Source: JALZKA01 sp033856515 | GTDB taxonomy: Bacteria > Actinomycetota > Thermoleophilia > Solirubrobacterales > 70-9 | NCBI GenBank assembly: GCA_033856515.1 | Contig: JAWVEY010000003.1 | Coordinates: 224,086 to 288,085 of the forward strand | Direction of reading: 5' to 3' | DNA length: 64,000 nucleotides | Part shown: in pieces, positions 34,143-41,095 of the stretch | How positions within the stretch are numbered: position 1 is the stretch's first letter | Layout of the letters: the number at the start of each line of letters is the position of its first letter | Translations under genes and position numbers: made by a program | Notes under the pieces: generated by a model | The model's database searches: none | What the model was told of the DNA's origin: nothing | Seen by the model: only the letters and a program-made list of their open reading frames with translations

Positions 34143-34928
34143 CTACAGGGCGACCGAGACGTCCTTTCCGGCGATCTCGGCGACGCGCCGGACCTGCTCG
34201 GCGAAGTCCGCGAAGGACTCCGTGGAGATCGACTGAGCGCCGTCGCAGAGCGCCGCCTCGGGCTCGGGATGAACCTCGACGAGGAGACCGTCGGCACCCG
34301 CAGCGGCCGCCGCCAGGGACAGCGACATGACCCAGTCTCGCCGCCCCGCGGCATGCGATGGATCGACGATCACCGGCAGGTCGGTCATCCCCTTCAGGGC
34401 CGGCACCGCCGTGAGGTCCAGCGTGAACCGGTAGGAGGTTTCGAACGTGCGGATGCCGCGCTCGCAGAGGACAACGTTGGGGTTGTCCTCCTTGAGGATG
34501 TACTCGGCCGCGTTGAGGAGCTCCTCAAGCGTTGCCGAGAGCCCGCGCTTGAGCAGAATGGGGATTCCGGTCCGCCCCGCCTCGGTGAGGAGCGCGTAGT
34601 TCTGCATGTTGCGCGCGCCGATCTGGATCACGTCGGCCACCTCGGCGACGTGATCGGCGTCGCGGACGTCGAGGAGCTCGGTGACGATCGGAAGGCCGGT
34701 CTCCTCCTTTGCTTCCTGGAGCAGCCGTAGGCCTTCCACACCCAGGCCCTGGAACGAGTGCGGTGAGGTGCGCGGCTTATACGCGCCGCCTCGCAGCATC
34801 GCTGCGCCGCCGTCGGCGACCGCGCGAGCGGTCTCGAGGATCATCTCGCGGCTTTCAACGGTGCAGGGCCCGGCGATGATGCCGAAGCGGCCCCCTCCGA
34901 TCTTGTTGTTCAAAACGCTTGCGGTCAT
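34143..34928 (-). CDS. aroF: DAHP synthase, type I-beta (KDO8P-synthase-like core)
   Basis: Same reaction as its downstream neighbour, but of the AroF/AroQ-associated I-beta subtype: FGIIAGPCTVESREMILETA, LRGGAYKPRTSPHSFQGLG, LPIVTELLDVRDADHV, IQIGARNMQNYALL, LKRGLSATLEELLNAAEYI, VIVDPSHAAGRRDWV, GLLVEVHPEPE. 261 residues: core barrel only, without the N-terminal ferredoxin-like regulatory domain found in the Thermotoga enzyme. ATG at 34928 chosen; an ATG seven codons upstream is possible. First structural gene after the aromatic leader. Confidence 0.94.
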   Translation of the reverse strand: MTASVLNNKIGGGRFGIIAGPCTVESREMILETARAVADGGAAMLRGGAYKPRTSPHSFQGLGVEGLRLLQEAKEETGLPIVTELLDVRDADHVAEVADVIQIGARNMQNYALLTEAGRTGIPILLKRGLSATLEELLNAAEYILKEDNPNVVLCERGIRTFETSYRFTLDLTAVPALKGMTDLPVIVDPSHAAGRRDWVMSLSLAAAAAGADGLLVEVHPEPEAALCDGAQSISTESFADFAEQVRRVAEIAGKDVSVAL

Positions 34929-34984
34929 TTGGGTCAGGTTGCCTTTCAAAATCTATGGCGGTTCGAGAGTACGTACATCGAGAG

Positions 34985-35045
34985 GGCGCCCCGTCCTAAG
35001 TGCTGCTCATGCGCTGGGTCTTGCGAGACCCGGAGGGCGGGCGCC
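34985..35045 (-). promoter_or_regulatory. Attenuator-like RNA structure in the aroF leader
   Basis: On the minus strand GGCGCCC (35045-35039) can pair with GGGCGCC (34991-34985), enclosing a perfect six-base-pair hairpin GGGTCT-CGCA-AGACCC (35031-35016). The outer 5' arm begins at the last base of the leader-peptide stop codon, so a ribosome at the stop would mask it while one stalled on the upstream Trp/Phe codons would not. No U-tract is seen, so the mode of control cannot be read off directly. Confidence 0.55.
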
Positions 35046-35134
35046 TAGATAAATCGCCAGGTAAACCACGAATAGGCGTACGCGGACGCACCCGTGAGGG
35101 CGGTCGAAGTGGCGTGCGCGGAATCGCGGTTCAC
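35045..35134 (-). CDS. Leader peptide rich in aromatic residues (putative aromatic attenuator)
   Basis: 29 codons from GTG to TAG; the last eleven residues are YAYSWFTWRFI, that is two Tyr, two Trp and two Phe in eleven. A promoter (TTGCGG, 17 bases, TACAAA) ends seven bases before the GTG, so the peptide would be read from the first base of the mRNA. Hairpins follow immediately, then aroF 116 bases later. Known logic from trp/phe leaders: ribosome stalling at aromatic codons changes RNA folding. Here all three end products are sampled, matching the operon's two DAHP synthases, tyrA and aroA. Inferred, not proven. Confidence 0.7.
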   Translation of the reverse strand: MNRDSAHATSTALTGASAYAYSWFTWRFI

Positions 35135-35141
35135 GCCACGG

Positions 35142-35170
35142 TTTGTAGCAGGGCGCGGCAAGAACCGCAA
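35142..35170 (-). promoter_or_regulatory. Promoter of the aromatic operon leader
   Basis: TTGCGG (35170-35165), 17-base spacer, TACAAA (35147-35142) on the minus strand, seven bases before the leader GTG. Confidence 0.6.
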
Positions 35171-35181
35171 GGTTCGGTTCC

Positions 35182-35423
35182 CTAGTCGACGCAGATAACC
35201 CAGCCTGTGAGCCGCTCCGATTCGGGGTTCGAACCGCTGTTTCCCATGTTGGCTCCAAGCTCATCGCACATCGGTCCCGAAGCCCGTGCCGATCGCTCTC
35301 GCACCCGGTCCATGCTGCCTGCCGTGCCGAGATCGTCAGCTAGCGCAGGCAGCGCCCAGACCGCTGACGCTGTGATTCCTTATGGCTAGGGCCTTCCCCC
35401 GCACTCTGTGGAGTCTGACACTC
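35182..35423 (-). pseudogene. Decayed tandem copy of the secreted protein encoded at 35428-36252
   Basis: The last codons read ANMGNSGSNPESERLTGWVICVD, closely matching the end of the neighbour (VNMGNDNSNPDAEKLTAYAICID). At the other end the 22-base block spanning promoter and start codon of the neighbour is repeated (35402-35423), followed by a start-like GTG-CGG-GGG-AAG and an in-frame stop within about 25 codons. The middle about 200 codons are missing. Reads as an internally deleted duplicate. Confidence 0.75.
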
Positions 35424-35427
35424 GACT

Positions 35428-36252
35428 TCAGTCGATGCAGATCGCGTAGGCGGTGAGCTTTTCCGCGTCCGGGTTCGAGTTGTCGTTGCCCATGTTGACC
35501 AGCACTTCGTCTCCCGGCACCGAGCCGGCGTCGCCATCGTCTCGCGGGCGCAGCGAGTTCAGGTCGCCGTACTGGATGGGCCCCGACAGGTGAGCGCCGA
35601 CCGAGGCCAGATTCGTCTCGCCCTTGCAACTTGCGACAACCCCGCTGGAAGTGGATGGCTGGAGGTCAAGGGTCTCTCTCGTGTACTTGGGCTCGATCTT
35701 CGAGCAGGCGGCGGTTGCCTCAACCGTGACCGTGTTGGCGCCAAAGGTCGTGGCCTTCCACCCGTCGTCGGGTTTCTTCCCCTTGTCCTTGGAGTCGTAG
35801 GGGTACGTGCTCGCGATGAACCTCGAGCCGGCGTCGACTCCTCCGCCGATGAGGTGACGGCTACCTGGGCACTTGACCTTGATCTTGCCCGTCATCAGCG
35901 CGAAGTGCTGCTTCGAAGCCGTCGCGTACTTGATCTTGGCGCTGGTGCACATCACGTAGGCGGCGAGGCTGTCGTTCCCCGAGGCTTCCGCCTCGATCAA
36001 CGCCACGTTTGCACTGATCATGGTCAAAGCCGTGGGGTGGATGCTCAGGACGTTGGTCCCGAAACCGATGCCGGTGATGCTCTTGGCGGCCGAGCAAGCC
36101 GCTTGGATCTGGACCGTCTCGTTGGCCATCATGTTTGCGGTCTCGGTCGTATAAGTGATGCTCCCGGCCGTGCCGATGACGGTGGCGAGTGCGGGCGTCG
36201 CAGCGAGGGCCAGCGCGGCGGCCGTTGCGATGAGAATTCCCTTCCTCCTCAC
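35428..36252 (-). CDS. Secreted Cys-containing repeat protein of unknown function
   Basis: 274 residues with a signal peptide (MRRKGILIATAAALALAATPALA). The mature part has repeated units of the kind C-x-G-x-GGG...ST-P-x-D...DDGW-x-A...V-x-A-x-A-C: for example KCPGSRHLIGGGVDAGSRF, STYPYDSKDKGKKPDDGW, TVTVEATAAC, VVASCKGETNLASVGAHL and AYAICID. Such exported proteins are common in Thermoleophilia, role unknown. GTG start at 36252; a -10-like CAGACT lies seven bases upstream inside the repeat. Only 26 bases separate it from the divergent peptidase gene. Confidence 0.8.
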   Translation of the reverse strand: MRRKGILIATAAALALAATPALATVIGTAGSITYTTETANMMANETVQIQAACSAAKSITGIGFGTNVLSIHPTALTMISANVALIEAEASGNDSLAAYVMCTSAKIKYATASKQHFALMTGKIKVKCPGSRHLIGGGVDAGSRFIASTYPYDSKDKGKKPDDGWKATTFGANTVTVEATAACSKIEPKYTRETLDLQPSTSSGVVASCKGETNLASVGAHLSGPIQYGDLNSLRPRDDGDAGSVPGDEVLVNMGNDNSNPDAEKLTAYAICID

Positions 36253-36271
36253 TCTGTGGAGTCTGACACTC
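36250..36271 (-). repeat. 22-bp repeat spanning promoter and start codon (also at 35402-35423)
   Basis: GAGTGTCAGACTCCACAGAG then TG on the minus strand, identical in front of the intact gene and of its decayed copy. It holds a CAGACT -10-like box and the GTG start codon. Confidence 0.75.
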
Positions 36272-36278
36272 TGGAGGG

Positions 36279-36959
36279 GTGAAAGTTGCGACGCTGGCAG
36301 CGGTGGTGGCGGGGGCCCTGTGGGGCGCTCCCGCCGGCGTGAGCTCGGGCTCTCCGGATGCCCAGGCGCGCGACAACGTGAAGGGATTCGAGTTCCAGAT
36401 CCGCGAGATCAAAGGCAAGACGCGCGACCGGATGACCGGCGTCTCCTGGCGGCCCGGCTGTCCGGTGGACATCGACAACCTGCGCCTCATCCGCACGACC
36501 TTCTGGGACTTCGATGGCCACCGCGAGACTGGCTCGATCGTCGTCCACGAGGGCGAGGCGGGCGAGATCGTCCGCGTCTTCCGCAGCCTCTACCGCCACA
36601 AGTTCAAGATCCGACGGATGCAGCTGATCGACCGCTACAACGGCTCGGACCACGCCTCGATGAACGCCGACAACACCTCGGGCTTCAACTGCCGCTACGT
36701 CGCGGGCACCTCGAACTGGTCTCAGCACGCATACGGGCGGGCGATCGACCTGAACCCGATCGAGAATCCCTACGTCACGCCGTCGGGGCACGTGAGCCCG
36801 CCGGCGGGCCAGCCGTATGCGGACCGCTCGCGCCACGACAAGGGCATGGTCCACGGCGGCGACCACGCATATCGCGCGTTCGCTCAGGAGGACTGGAAAT
36901 GGGGCGGCGACTGGTCGGGCACGAAGGACTACCAGCACTTCTCGCGGAACGGCAGCTAG
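36279..36959 (+). CDS. Secreted M15-type peptidoglycan peptidase (D-Ala-D-Ala carboxypeptidase-like)
   Basis: 226 residues, signal-like N-terminus (VATLAAVVAGALWGAPAGVSS). Zinc-site motifs of the M15 family: NWSQHAYGRAIDLNPIENPY (His and Asp ligands) and, near the end, DHAYRAFAQEDWKWGGDWSGTKDYQHFS with the third His. Likely trims cell-wall stem peptides. GTG start with GGAGGGG directly upstream. Tail-to-tail overlap with the cupin gene. Confidence 0.88.
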   Translation: MKVATLAAVVAGALWGAPAGVSSGSPDAQARDNVKGFEFQIREIKGKTRDRMTGVSWRPGCPVDIDNLRLIRTTFWDFDGHRETGSIVVHEGEAGEIVRVFRSLYRHKFKIRRMQLIDRYNGSDHASMNADNTSGFNCRYVAGTSNWSQHAYGRAIDLNPIENPYVTPSGHVSPPAGQPYADRSRHDKGMVHGGDHAYRAFAQEDWKWGGDWSGTKDYQHFSRNGS

Positions 36960-37384
36960 AGGTTCTCCTGCTGCATCTCGGCCGCGGCGTGGATGCATGT
37001 CATGTGGATCGCTGAGTTCCCCACGTTCGTGAAGCCGTGCACCGTGTCGGGTGGAACGACGACGACTGAGCCCGGTGACGCGGGGATCGTCTCGCCCTCG
37101 ACCTCGAACTCGACCTCGCCCTCGTGAAGGACGAAGACCTCGCCGTACGGGTGGCGATGGGGGCCGGGACCGCGCCCCGGTTCGGTCCGCTCCTCATAGA
37201 AGGAGATCGGCACTCCACTGCCACGCTCCGCTCCCTCGAACTGCCGGCTCGCATCGCGACCCGGGAGATCTTCGAGCGAATGCTTCTGCGGTTGCGCTGA
37301 GATGACCAGAAGCTTATGATCCTGGCCGAGTTCTGCGAATGGAGGGACGTATGAGGCGGGGTCTACTGATATGCGCACTCGCAC
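36956..37384 (-). CDS. Cupin-2 domain protein (start uncertain)
   Basis: Cupin barrel with the metal motif GPHRHPYGEVFVLHEGEVEFEVEGE and second motif PPDTVHGFTNVG. The open frame reaches an ATG at 37384, but that start overlaps the divergent secreted gene (ATG 37351). A TAAGCT box lies seven bases before an ATC codon at 37303, the exact leaderless spacing used elsewhere here, and the conserved sequence starts about there (SAQPQKHSLEDLPGRDASRQFEG). Either an ATC start or the longer ATG form is possible. Function unknown. Confidence 0.8.
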   Translation of the reverse strand: MRVRISVDPASYVPPFAELGQDHKLLVISAQPQKHSLEDLPGRDASRQFEGAERGSGVPISFYEERTEPGRGPGPHRHPYGEVFVLHEGEVEFEVEGETIPASPGSVVVVPPDTVHGFTNVGNSAIHMTCIHAAAEMQQENL

Positions 37385-38070
37385 TGATCGCGGCCTGCGC
37401 GTGCTTCGCGTCCCCCGCTTCGGCGGCCAAGAAGCCGAACCTCAAGGTGACCTTGTTCGGTTCGCCGCCCGTGAGCATCGAGGAGGGCGAGAGCTTCTCC
37501 ATTCCCGACACGACCTCGAACCGAGGCCGGAAGCGGGCCAAGGCATCGACCACCCGCTTCTACCTCTCTGCCGACGACCAGGCGGGAGGGGACGACGTCC
37601 TGATGGATGGAGAGCACGCGGTCCCCAAGCTCAGGCCGAAGAAATCGCACGACGCGACGACGAACGTCACGATTCCGATCGGGGCCGTTACCCCTGGTGA
37701 CTACTTCGCCGTCGCGTGCGCCGACGACCTCAGCGTCGTGACCGAGAAGCGCGAAGGTGATAACTGCAGGGTCTCGGCCACGACCGTGGACGTCGCGTCC
37801 GTCAATCCGGAGGACGCCGACGGGGACGGCGTTCCGAACAGCCAGGACAACTGCGTCGACGTTGCTAATCCGGAGCAGACCGACACTGACGGGGATAGCA
37901 AGGGCGACGCATGCGACATCTGCCCGAACGACGCCAATCCGGGCAACCAGGGTTGCCCGACGACGGTCTTCGCGATCAACCAGGGGTCGGTCCCGGCGGA
38001 GAGTGAGGTGCGGCCCACGAACGTCCTCGTGCAAGCGGTCGACACGGAGGGCACACAGCACAGGCGCTAG
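37351..38070 (+). CDS. Secreted protein with CARDB-like and thrombospondin type-3 repeats, probably truncated
   Basis: 239 residues: signal peptide (GLLICALALIAACACFASPASA), a CARDB-like beta domain (about 30-150, VTLFGSPPVSIEEGESFSIPDTT...TTRFYLSAD), then calcium-binding Asp repeats DADGDGVPNSQDNC and DTDGDSKGDAC at about 155-195. The last 35 residues (TTVFAINQGSVPAESEV) look like the opening strand of a further beta domain that stops abruptly at the hisC-like gene, so the 3' part seems lost. GGAGGG lies five bases before the ATG. Confidence 0.8.
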   Translation: MRRGLLICALALIAACACFASPASAAKKPNLKVTLFGSPPVSIEEGESFSIPDTTSNRGRKRAKASTTRFYLSADDQAGGDDVLMDGEHAVPKLRPKKSHDATTNVTIPIGAVTPGDYFAVACADDLSVVTEKREGDNCRVSATTVDVASVNPEDADGDGVPNSQDNCVDVANPEQTDTDGDSKGDACDICPNDANPGNQGCPTTVFAINQGSVPAESEVRPTNVLVQAVDTEGTQHRR

Positions 38071-39158
38071 AGAACCTGCGCAAGCGCGTCCAGAAAGCGC
38101 TGGTTCTGCTCGCGCGTCCCGTACGAGACACGGATGTGGCCGGGCCCACCTAGCGGTGTGCCCGGCCGAACGACGACTCCGGCGTCCCCCAGCGTGGAGA
38201 CGACCTCAGCCTCGTCGGCGTCACCCAGGTCTATCCACGAGAAGTTCGCGTGAGAGTCCGGCGTCTGGAGCCCGAGCTCGCGCACGCTCTCCTCGACGAA
38301 GACGCGCTCGACGATGGTGCGCTCGACGCGCTGGGCGACGTCGTCCTGGTGGCGGATCGCCTCCGCACCGGCGGCCTGAGCAAGGGCGTTCACACTGAAC
38401 GGCTGGCGAACGGCGTCGAAGGCAGAGCGAAGACGCGCGGAGGTAAGCGCGTAGCCGACCCGCAGGCCGGCGAGGCCGTAGCACTTGGAGAAGGTGCGCA
38501 GGACGACCAGGTTCTCGGAGCGGCGCCACAGGTCGACCGCCTCTTCGGGATCGTCGTGGAGCTGATACTCGGCGTACGCCTCGTCCAGGATCACGCAGAC
38601 GTGGTCGGGGACGGCATCCACGAACTCGGCGATGCGGGCGATCGGGATGTGAGTCGAGGTCGGGTTGTTCGGGTTGCAGACGACGACGATCTGCGTCGCG
38701 GCCGTGATCTCACCCAGCATCGCGTCCAGGTCGTGCTCGTCGGAGTCATTCAGCGGCACCCGGACTTCGCGCGCTCCCGAGAGCGGCGCCATGTACGGGT
38801 AGATCGAGAACGACGGCCACGCGTAGACGACCTCATCGCCCTCTTCGCATAGCGCGGAAGCGGCAGCCAAGAGCAACTCGCAGCTTCCGTTCGAGACGGC
38901 GATGGCTGCCGGGTCGGCGTCGTGGCGCTCGGCGATGCGCCCGCGCAGCAAGGTAGCTCCCGGGTCCGGGTAACGGTTCATGGCGCCGGCGGCGCTCTCG
39001 ATCGCCGCTACGACGTCGGGGTGCGGGCCCCACGGTGACTCGTTCGAGGCGAGCTGCGCGATGTTCTCGGCCGCGATCGCCTCGGGCGCCTTGCCGGCGG
39101 GCACGCCGGCCTTGTAGCCCGGAATCTCTTCCAGGCGCTTTGAGGTGCGGATCGTCAT
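38067..39158 (-). CDS. hisC: Histidinol-phosphate / aromatic aminotransferase
   Basis: Fold-type I PLP aminotransferase, 363 residues: ASNESPWGPHPDV, NGSCELLLAAASALCEEGDEVV, VVCNPNNPTST, ILDEAYAEY, TFSKCYGLAGLRVGY (PLP Lys). HisC and aromatic aminotransferases of Actinobacteria share this pattern. Its ATGA overlap with the chorismate mutase gene favours a role in transamination of prephenate or phenylpyruvate, but the sequence alone does not decide. Confidence 0.85.
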   Translation of the reverse strand: MTIRTSKRLEEIPGYKAGVPAGKAPEAIAAENIAQLASNESPWGPHPDVVAAIESAAGAMNRYPDPGATLLRGRIAERHDADPAAIAVSNGSCELLLAAASALCEEGDEVVYAWPSFSIYPYMAPLSGAREVRVPLNDSDEHDLDAMLGEITAATQIVVVCNPNNPTSTHIPIARIAEFVDAVPDHVCVILDEAYAEYQLHDDPEEAVDLWRRSENLVVLRTFSKCYGLAGLRVGYALTSARLRSAFDAVRQPFSVNALAQAAGAEAIRHQDDVAQRVERTIVERVFVEESVRELGLQTPDSHANFSWIDLGDADEAEVVSTLGDAGVVVRPGTPLGGPGHIRVSYGTREQNQRFLDALAQVL

Positions 39159-39526
39159 TGCGCCGAGTGGAGGTCGGCGCGGAGCTTCTTCGTCTCGCCC
39201 AGATAGACGTGCTCGGGCTTGTGGTCCGCGGGCGCGTAGTAGTGGGCCAGCAGGCGGATGACGCGCTCCATGGCGCCGGGCACCTCCATCTCGCGGTTGC
39301 AAAGGAGCGGCACCTCCCCGAATCCGAGCTCGCGCGCCGCCACCGCGGGGAACTGGGCGTTCAGGTCGTCGGTCGCGGTGAAGATGACCGAGACGAAGCT
39401 CTCGGGCCGCAGGCCGTTCCTCTCCATGAGCTCGGAAACGAGTTCGCGAGTCGCCCCGAGGATCGACTCCTCGTCATTGGCGTCGGCCTGCGCCGCGCCC
39501 CTGATTGCCCACAGCCGCTCACTCAT
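39155..39526 (-). CDS. aroH: Chorismate mutase, AroH type
   Basis: Converts chorismate to prephenate. The 123-residue trimer-type fold is recognised by MSERLWAIRGAAQADANDEESI, VSVIFTATDDLNAQFPAVAARELG, VPLLCNREMEVPGAMERVIRLL and HVYLGETKKLR. Coupled to the hisC-like gene and overlapping rluB by eight bases. Confidence 0.95.
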   Translation of the reverse strand: MSERLWAIRGAAQADANDEESILGATRELVSELMERNGLRPESFVSVIFTATDDLNAQFPAVAARELGFGEVPLLCNREMEVPGAMERVIRLLAHYYAPADHKPEHVYLGETKKLRADLHSAQ

Positions 39527-40220
39527 CGAGACCTGAATCCTTCCAGAGCGCCTTCACTTGGGCGGCGTGGAGCTTCTTGGCTTCACCCTCGGGCAACCGC
39601 TCGAGCTCCAGCGTGCCAAACCGGATGCGCTTGAGCGAGATCACTTCGTGGCCGATTGCCTCGGCCATCCGGCGTACCTGGCGGTTACGGCCCTCACGAA
39701 CGGTGATCTCGAGTCCACGCTTCCCGACCCTTTTCACGTGAGCTGCTTTGGCCGGCCCGTCCTCGAGCTTCACACCCGACCGCAGCCGAGCGAGCTGCGG
39801 TGCGGTTGGAGGCTTTCGAAGGGCAACACGGTACGTGCGCTCGACGCCGTAGCGGGGATGCGTCAGCCGGTTGGCGAGCTCGCCATCGTTAGTGAGCAGG
39901 ATCAAGCCGGTCGAGTCGGCGTCGAGCCTGCCCACGGGATAGAGGCGCCGGCGTGACGGGACGAGGTCCGTGACCGCCTGGCGCGACCCGGGTTCTCGCG
40001 CCGTCGAGACGACATTGAGCGGCTTGTGGAGGATCCACACTTCGCGCGGCTCCGGCTTGATGGGCTCGCCGTCGACCGCAACACCGCTTTGCTCGTCGAC
40101 GTCCCGTGCGGGATCGGTCACCTTCTTGCCGCCCACGGTGACTGCCCCGGACGCGATCAGCTCCTCCGAGCGCCGCCGCGAGGCGACGCCGGCGTGGGCG
40201 AGGTACTTGGCCAGGCGCAT
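39519..40220 (-). CDS. rluB: 23S rRNA pseudouridine synthase RluB type
   Basis: S4 RNA-binding domain (MRLAKYLAHAGVASRRRSEE, residues 1-60) followed by the RsuA-type catalytic domain with YPVGRLDADSTGLILLTNDG (catalytic Asp) and the C-terminal EGRNRQVRRMAEAIGH. 233 residues. ATG at 40220 with TACCGT six bases upstream. Next to scpA-scpB across a small divergent gene, echoing the usual scpA-scpB-rluB cluster. Confidence 0.95.
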   Translation of the reverse strand: MRLAKYLAHAGVASRRRSEELIASGAVTVGGKKVTDPARDVDEQSGVAVDGEPIKPEPREVWILHKPLNVVSTAREPGSRQAVTDLVPSRRRLYPVGRLDADSTGLILLTNDGELANRLTHPRYGVERTYRVALRKPPTAPQLARLRSGVKLEDGPAKAAHVKRVGKRGLEITVREGRNRQVRRMAEAIGHEVISLKRIRFGTLELERLPEGEAKKLHAAQVKALWKDSGLDE

Positions 40221-40226
40221 CGGGCG

Positions 40227-40232
40227 ACGGTA
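40227..40232 (-). promoter_or_regulatory. -10 element of rluB-aroH-hisC
   Basis: TACCGT on the minus strand, six bases before the rluB ATG. It lies two bases from the opposite-strand -10 at 40235. Confidence 0.45.
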
Positions 40233-40234
40233 GC

Positions 40235-40240
40235 TACAAC
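40235..40240 (+). promoter_or_regulatory. -10 element of the small membrane protein gene
   Basis: TACAAC, seven bases before the GTG at 40248. Confidence 0.45.
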
Positions 40241-40247
40241 TTGCCGC

Positions 40248-40511
40248 GTGATCGTCGGACTTCTCCTCATCGGCGCGCTGCTCGTGGACCGCTTCGTGCT
40301 CCTGCCCGAGTTCGAGGATGGCCAAGGCTCATCGGGTGTAGCGGTCGCAGCATGGCTGGGTGTGAACCTCCTCCCCGCCTTCGCCTGGCTCGCCCTGAAT
40401 GCCCGGAATCCTGAGCGCACGCCTGGCCAACTCGTCGCCGGCACCCTCGCCGTGGCAGCGACCACGGCGGTCCTGATGGTCCCGGTGCTGATCTCTTGGA
40501 CGGCGCGCTAG
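40248..40511 (+). CDS. Small three-helix membrane protein
   Basis: 87 residues with three hydrophobic segments: IVGLLLIGALLVDRFVLLP, VAVAAWLGVNLLPAFAWLAL and LVAGTLAVAATTAVLMVPVLI. No recognised family. Sits between divergent rluB and convergent scpB, with tail overlap to scpB. Supported by the leaderless -10 and clean reading frame. Confidence 0.6.
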   Translation: MIVGLLLIGALLVDRFVLLPEFEDGQGSSGVAVAAWLGVNLLPAFAWLALNARNPERTPGQLVAGTLAVAATTAVLMVPVLISWTAR

Positions 40512-41095
40512 CCGGCTTGGCCGGCGCGGGCTTCGCCTGCCTTGAGCAGGCGGTCGCGCAACTCGCCCTCGACCTCGGGGGTCGGGTCGAAGCCTGCGGG
40601 GTCTGGCAGGTCGTCGAGGCCGGCCAGGCCGAAGACTCGCTCGAAGAGCTCGGTCGTGCGGTAGATCGTGGCGCCGAAGCGGGAGCGGCCCGATTCCTCG
40701 ATCAGGCCGCGCTCGGTCAGCGTGATCACCGCGGACTCGCCCGCGACGCCGCGGATACGGCTTATCTCCGGGCGTGAGACCGGCTGGAGGTAGGCGACGA
40801 TCGCGAGCGTCTCGGCCTGGGCCTGCGTCAGCGGCGGCGTCTTGGGCTTAGACAGAAGCTTGCGCGCGGCGTCGGCCGCGACCGGGTCCGTGGCGAGCGT
40901 CCATCCGCCCGCGACGTTCTTCAGCTGTAGGCCGCGGTTGCCCTCGGCAAAGGAGCCTGAGAGGCCATCGAGCGCTCGATCGATCTGCGCCTCGGTCGCG
41001 TCGGTCGCCTCGACAAGCTCCAACACCGAGACGGGCGCCGGTGACAGGTAGAGGAGCGCCTCGATCACGCGCTCGAGCTGCGGTGCGTCCGTCAT
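40508..41095 (-). CDS. scpB: Segregation and condensation protein B
   Basis: Winged-helix partner of SMC-ScpA. 195 residues: LERVIEALLYLSPAPVSVLELVEATD, TQAQAETLAIVAYLQPVSRPEISRIRG, and LIEESGRSRFGATIYRTTELFERVFGL are typical. Start overlaps scpA (ATGA). Confidence 0.95.
   Translation of the reverse strand: MTDAPQLERVIEALLYLSPAPVSVLELVEATDATEAQIDRALDGLSGSFAEGNRGLQLKNVAGGWTLATDPVAADAARKLLSKPKTPPLTQAQAETLAIVAYLQPVSRPEISRIRGVAGESAVITLTERGLIEESGRSRFGATIYRTTELFERVFGLAGLDDLPDPAGFDPTPEVEGELRDRLLKAGEARAGQAG

Noticed and set aside
35007..35264. 85-codon minus-strand frame through the aroF leader
   Set aside because: It runs through the pseudogene end, the promoter and the leader in a different frame; the 29-codon aromatic frame is better explained by promoter position and content.
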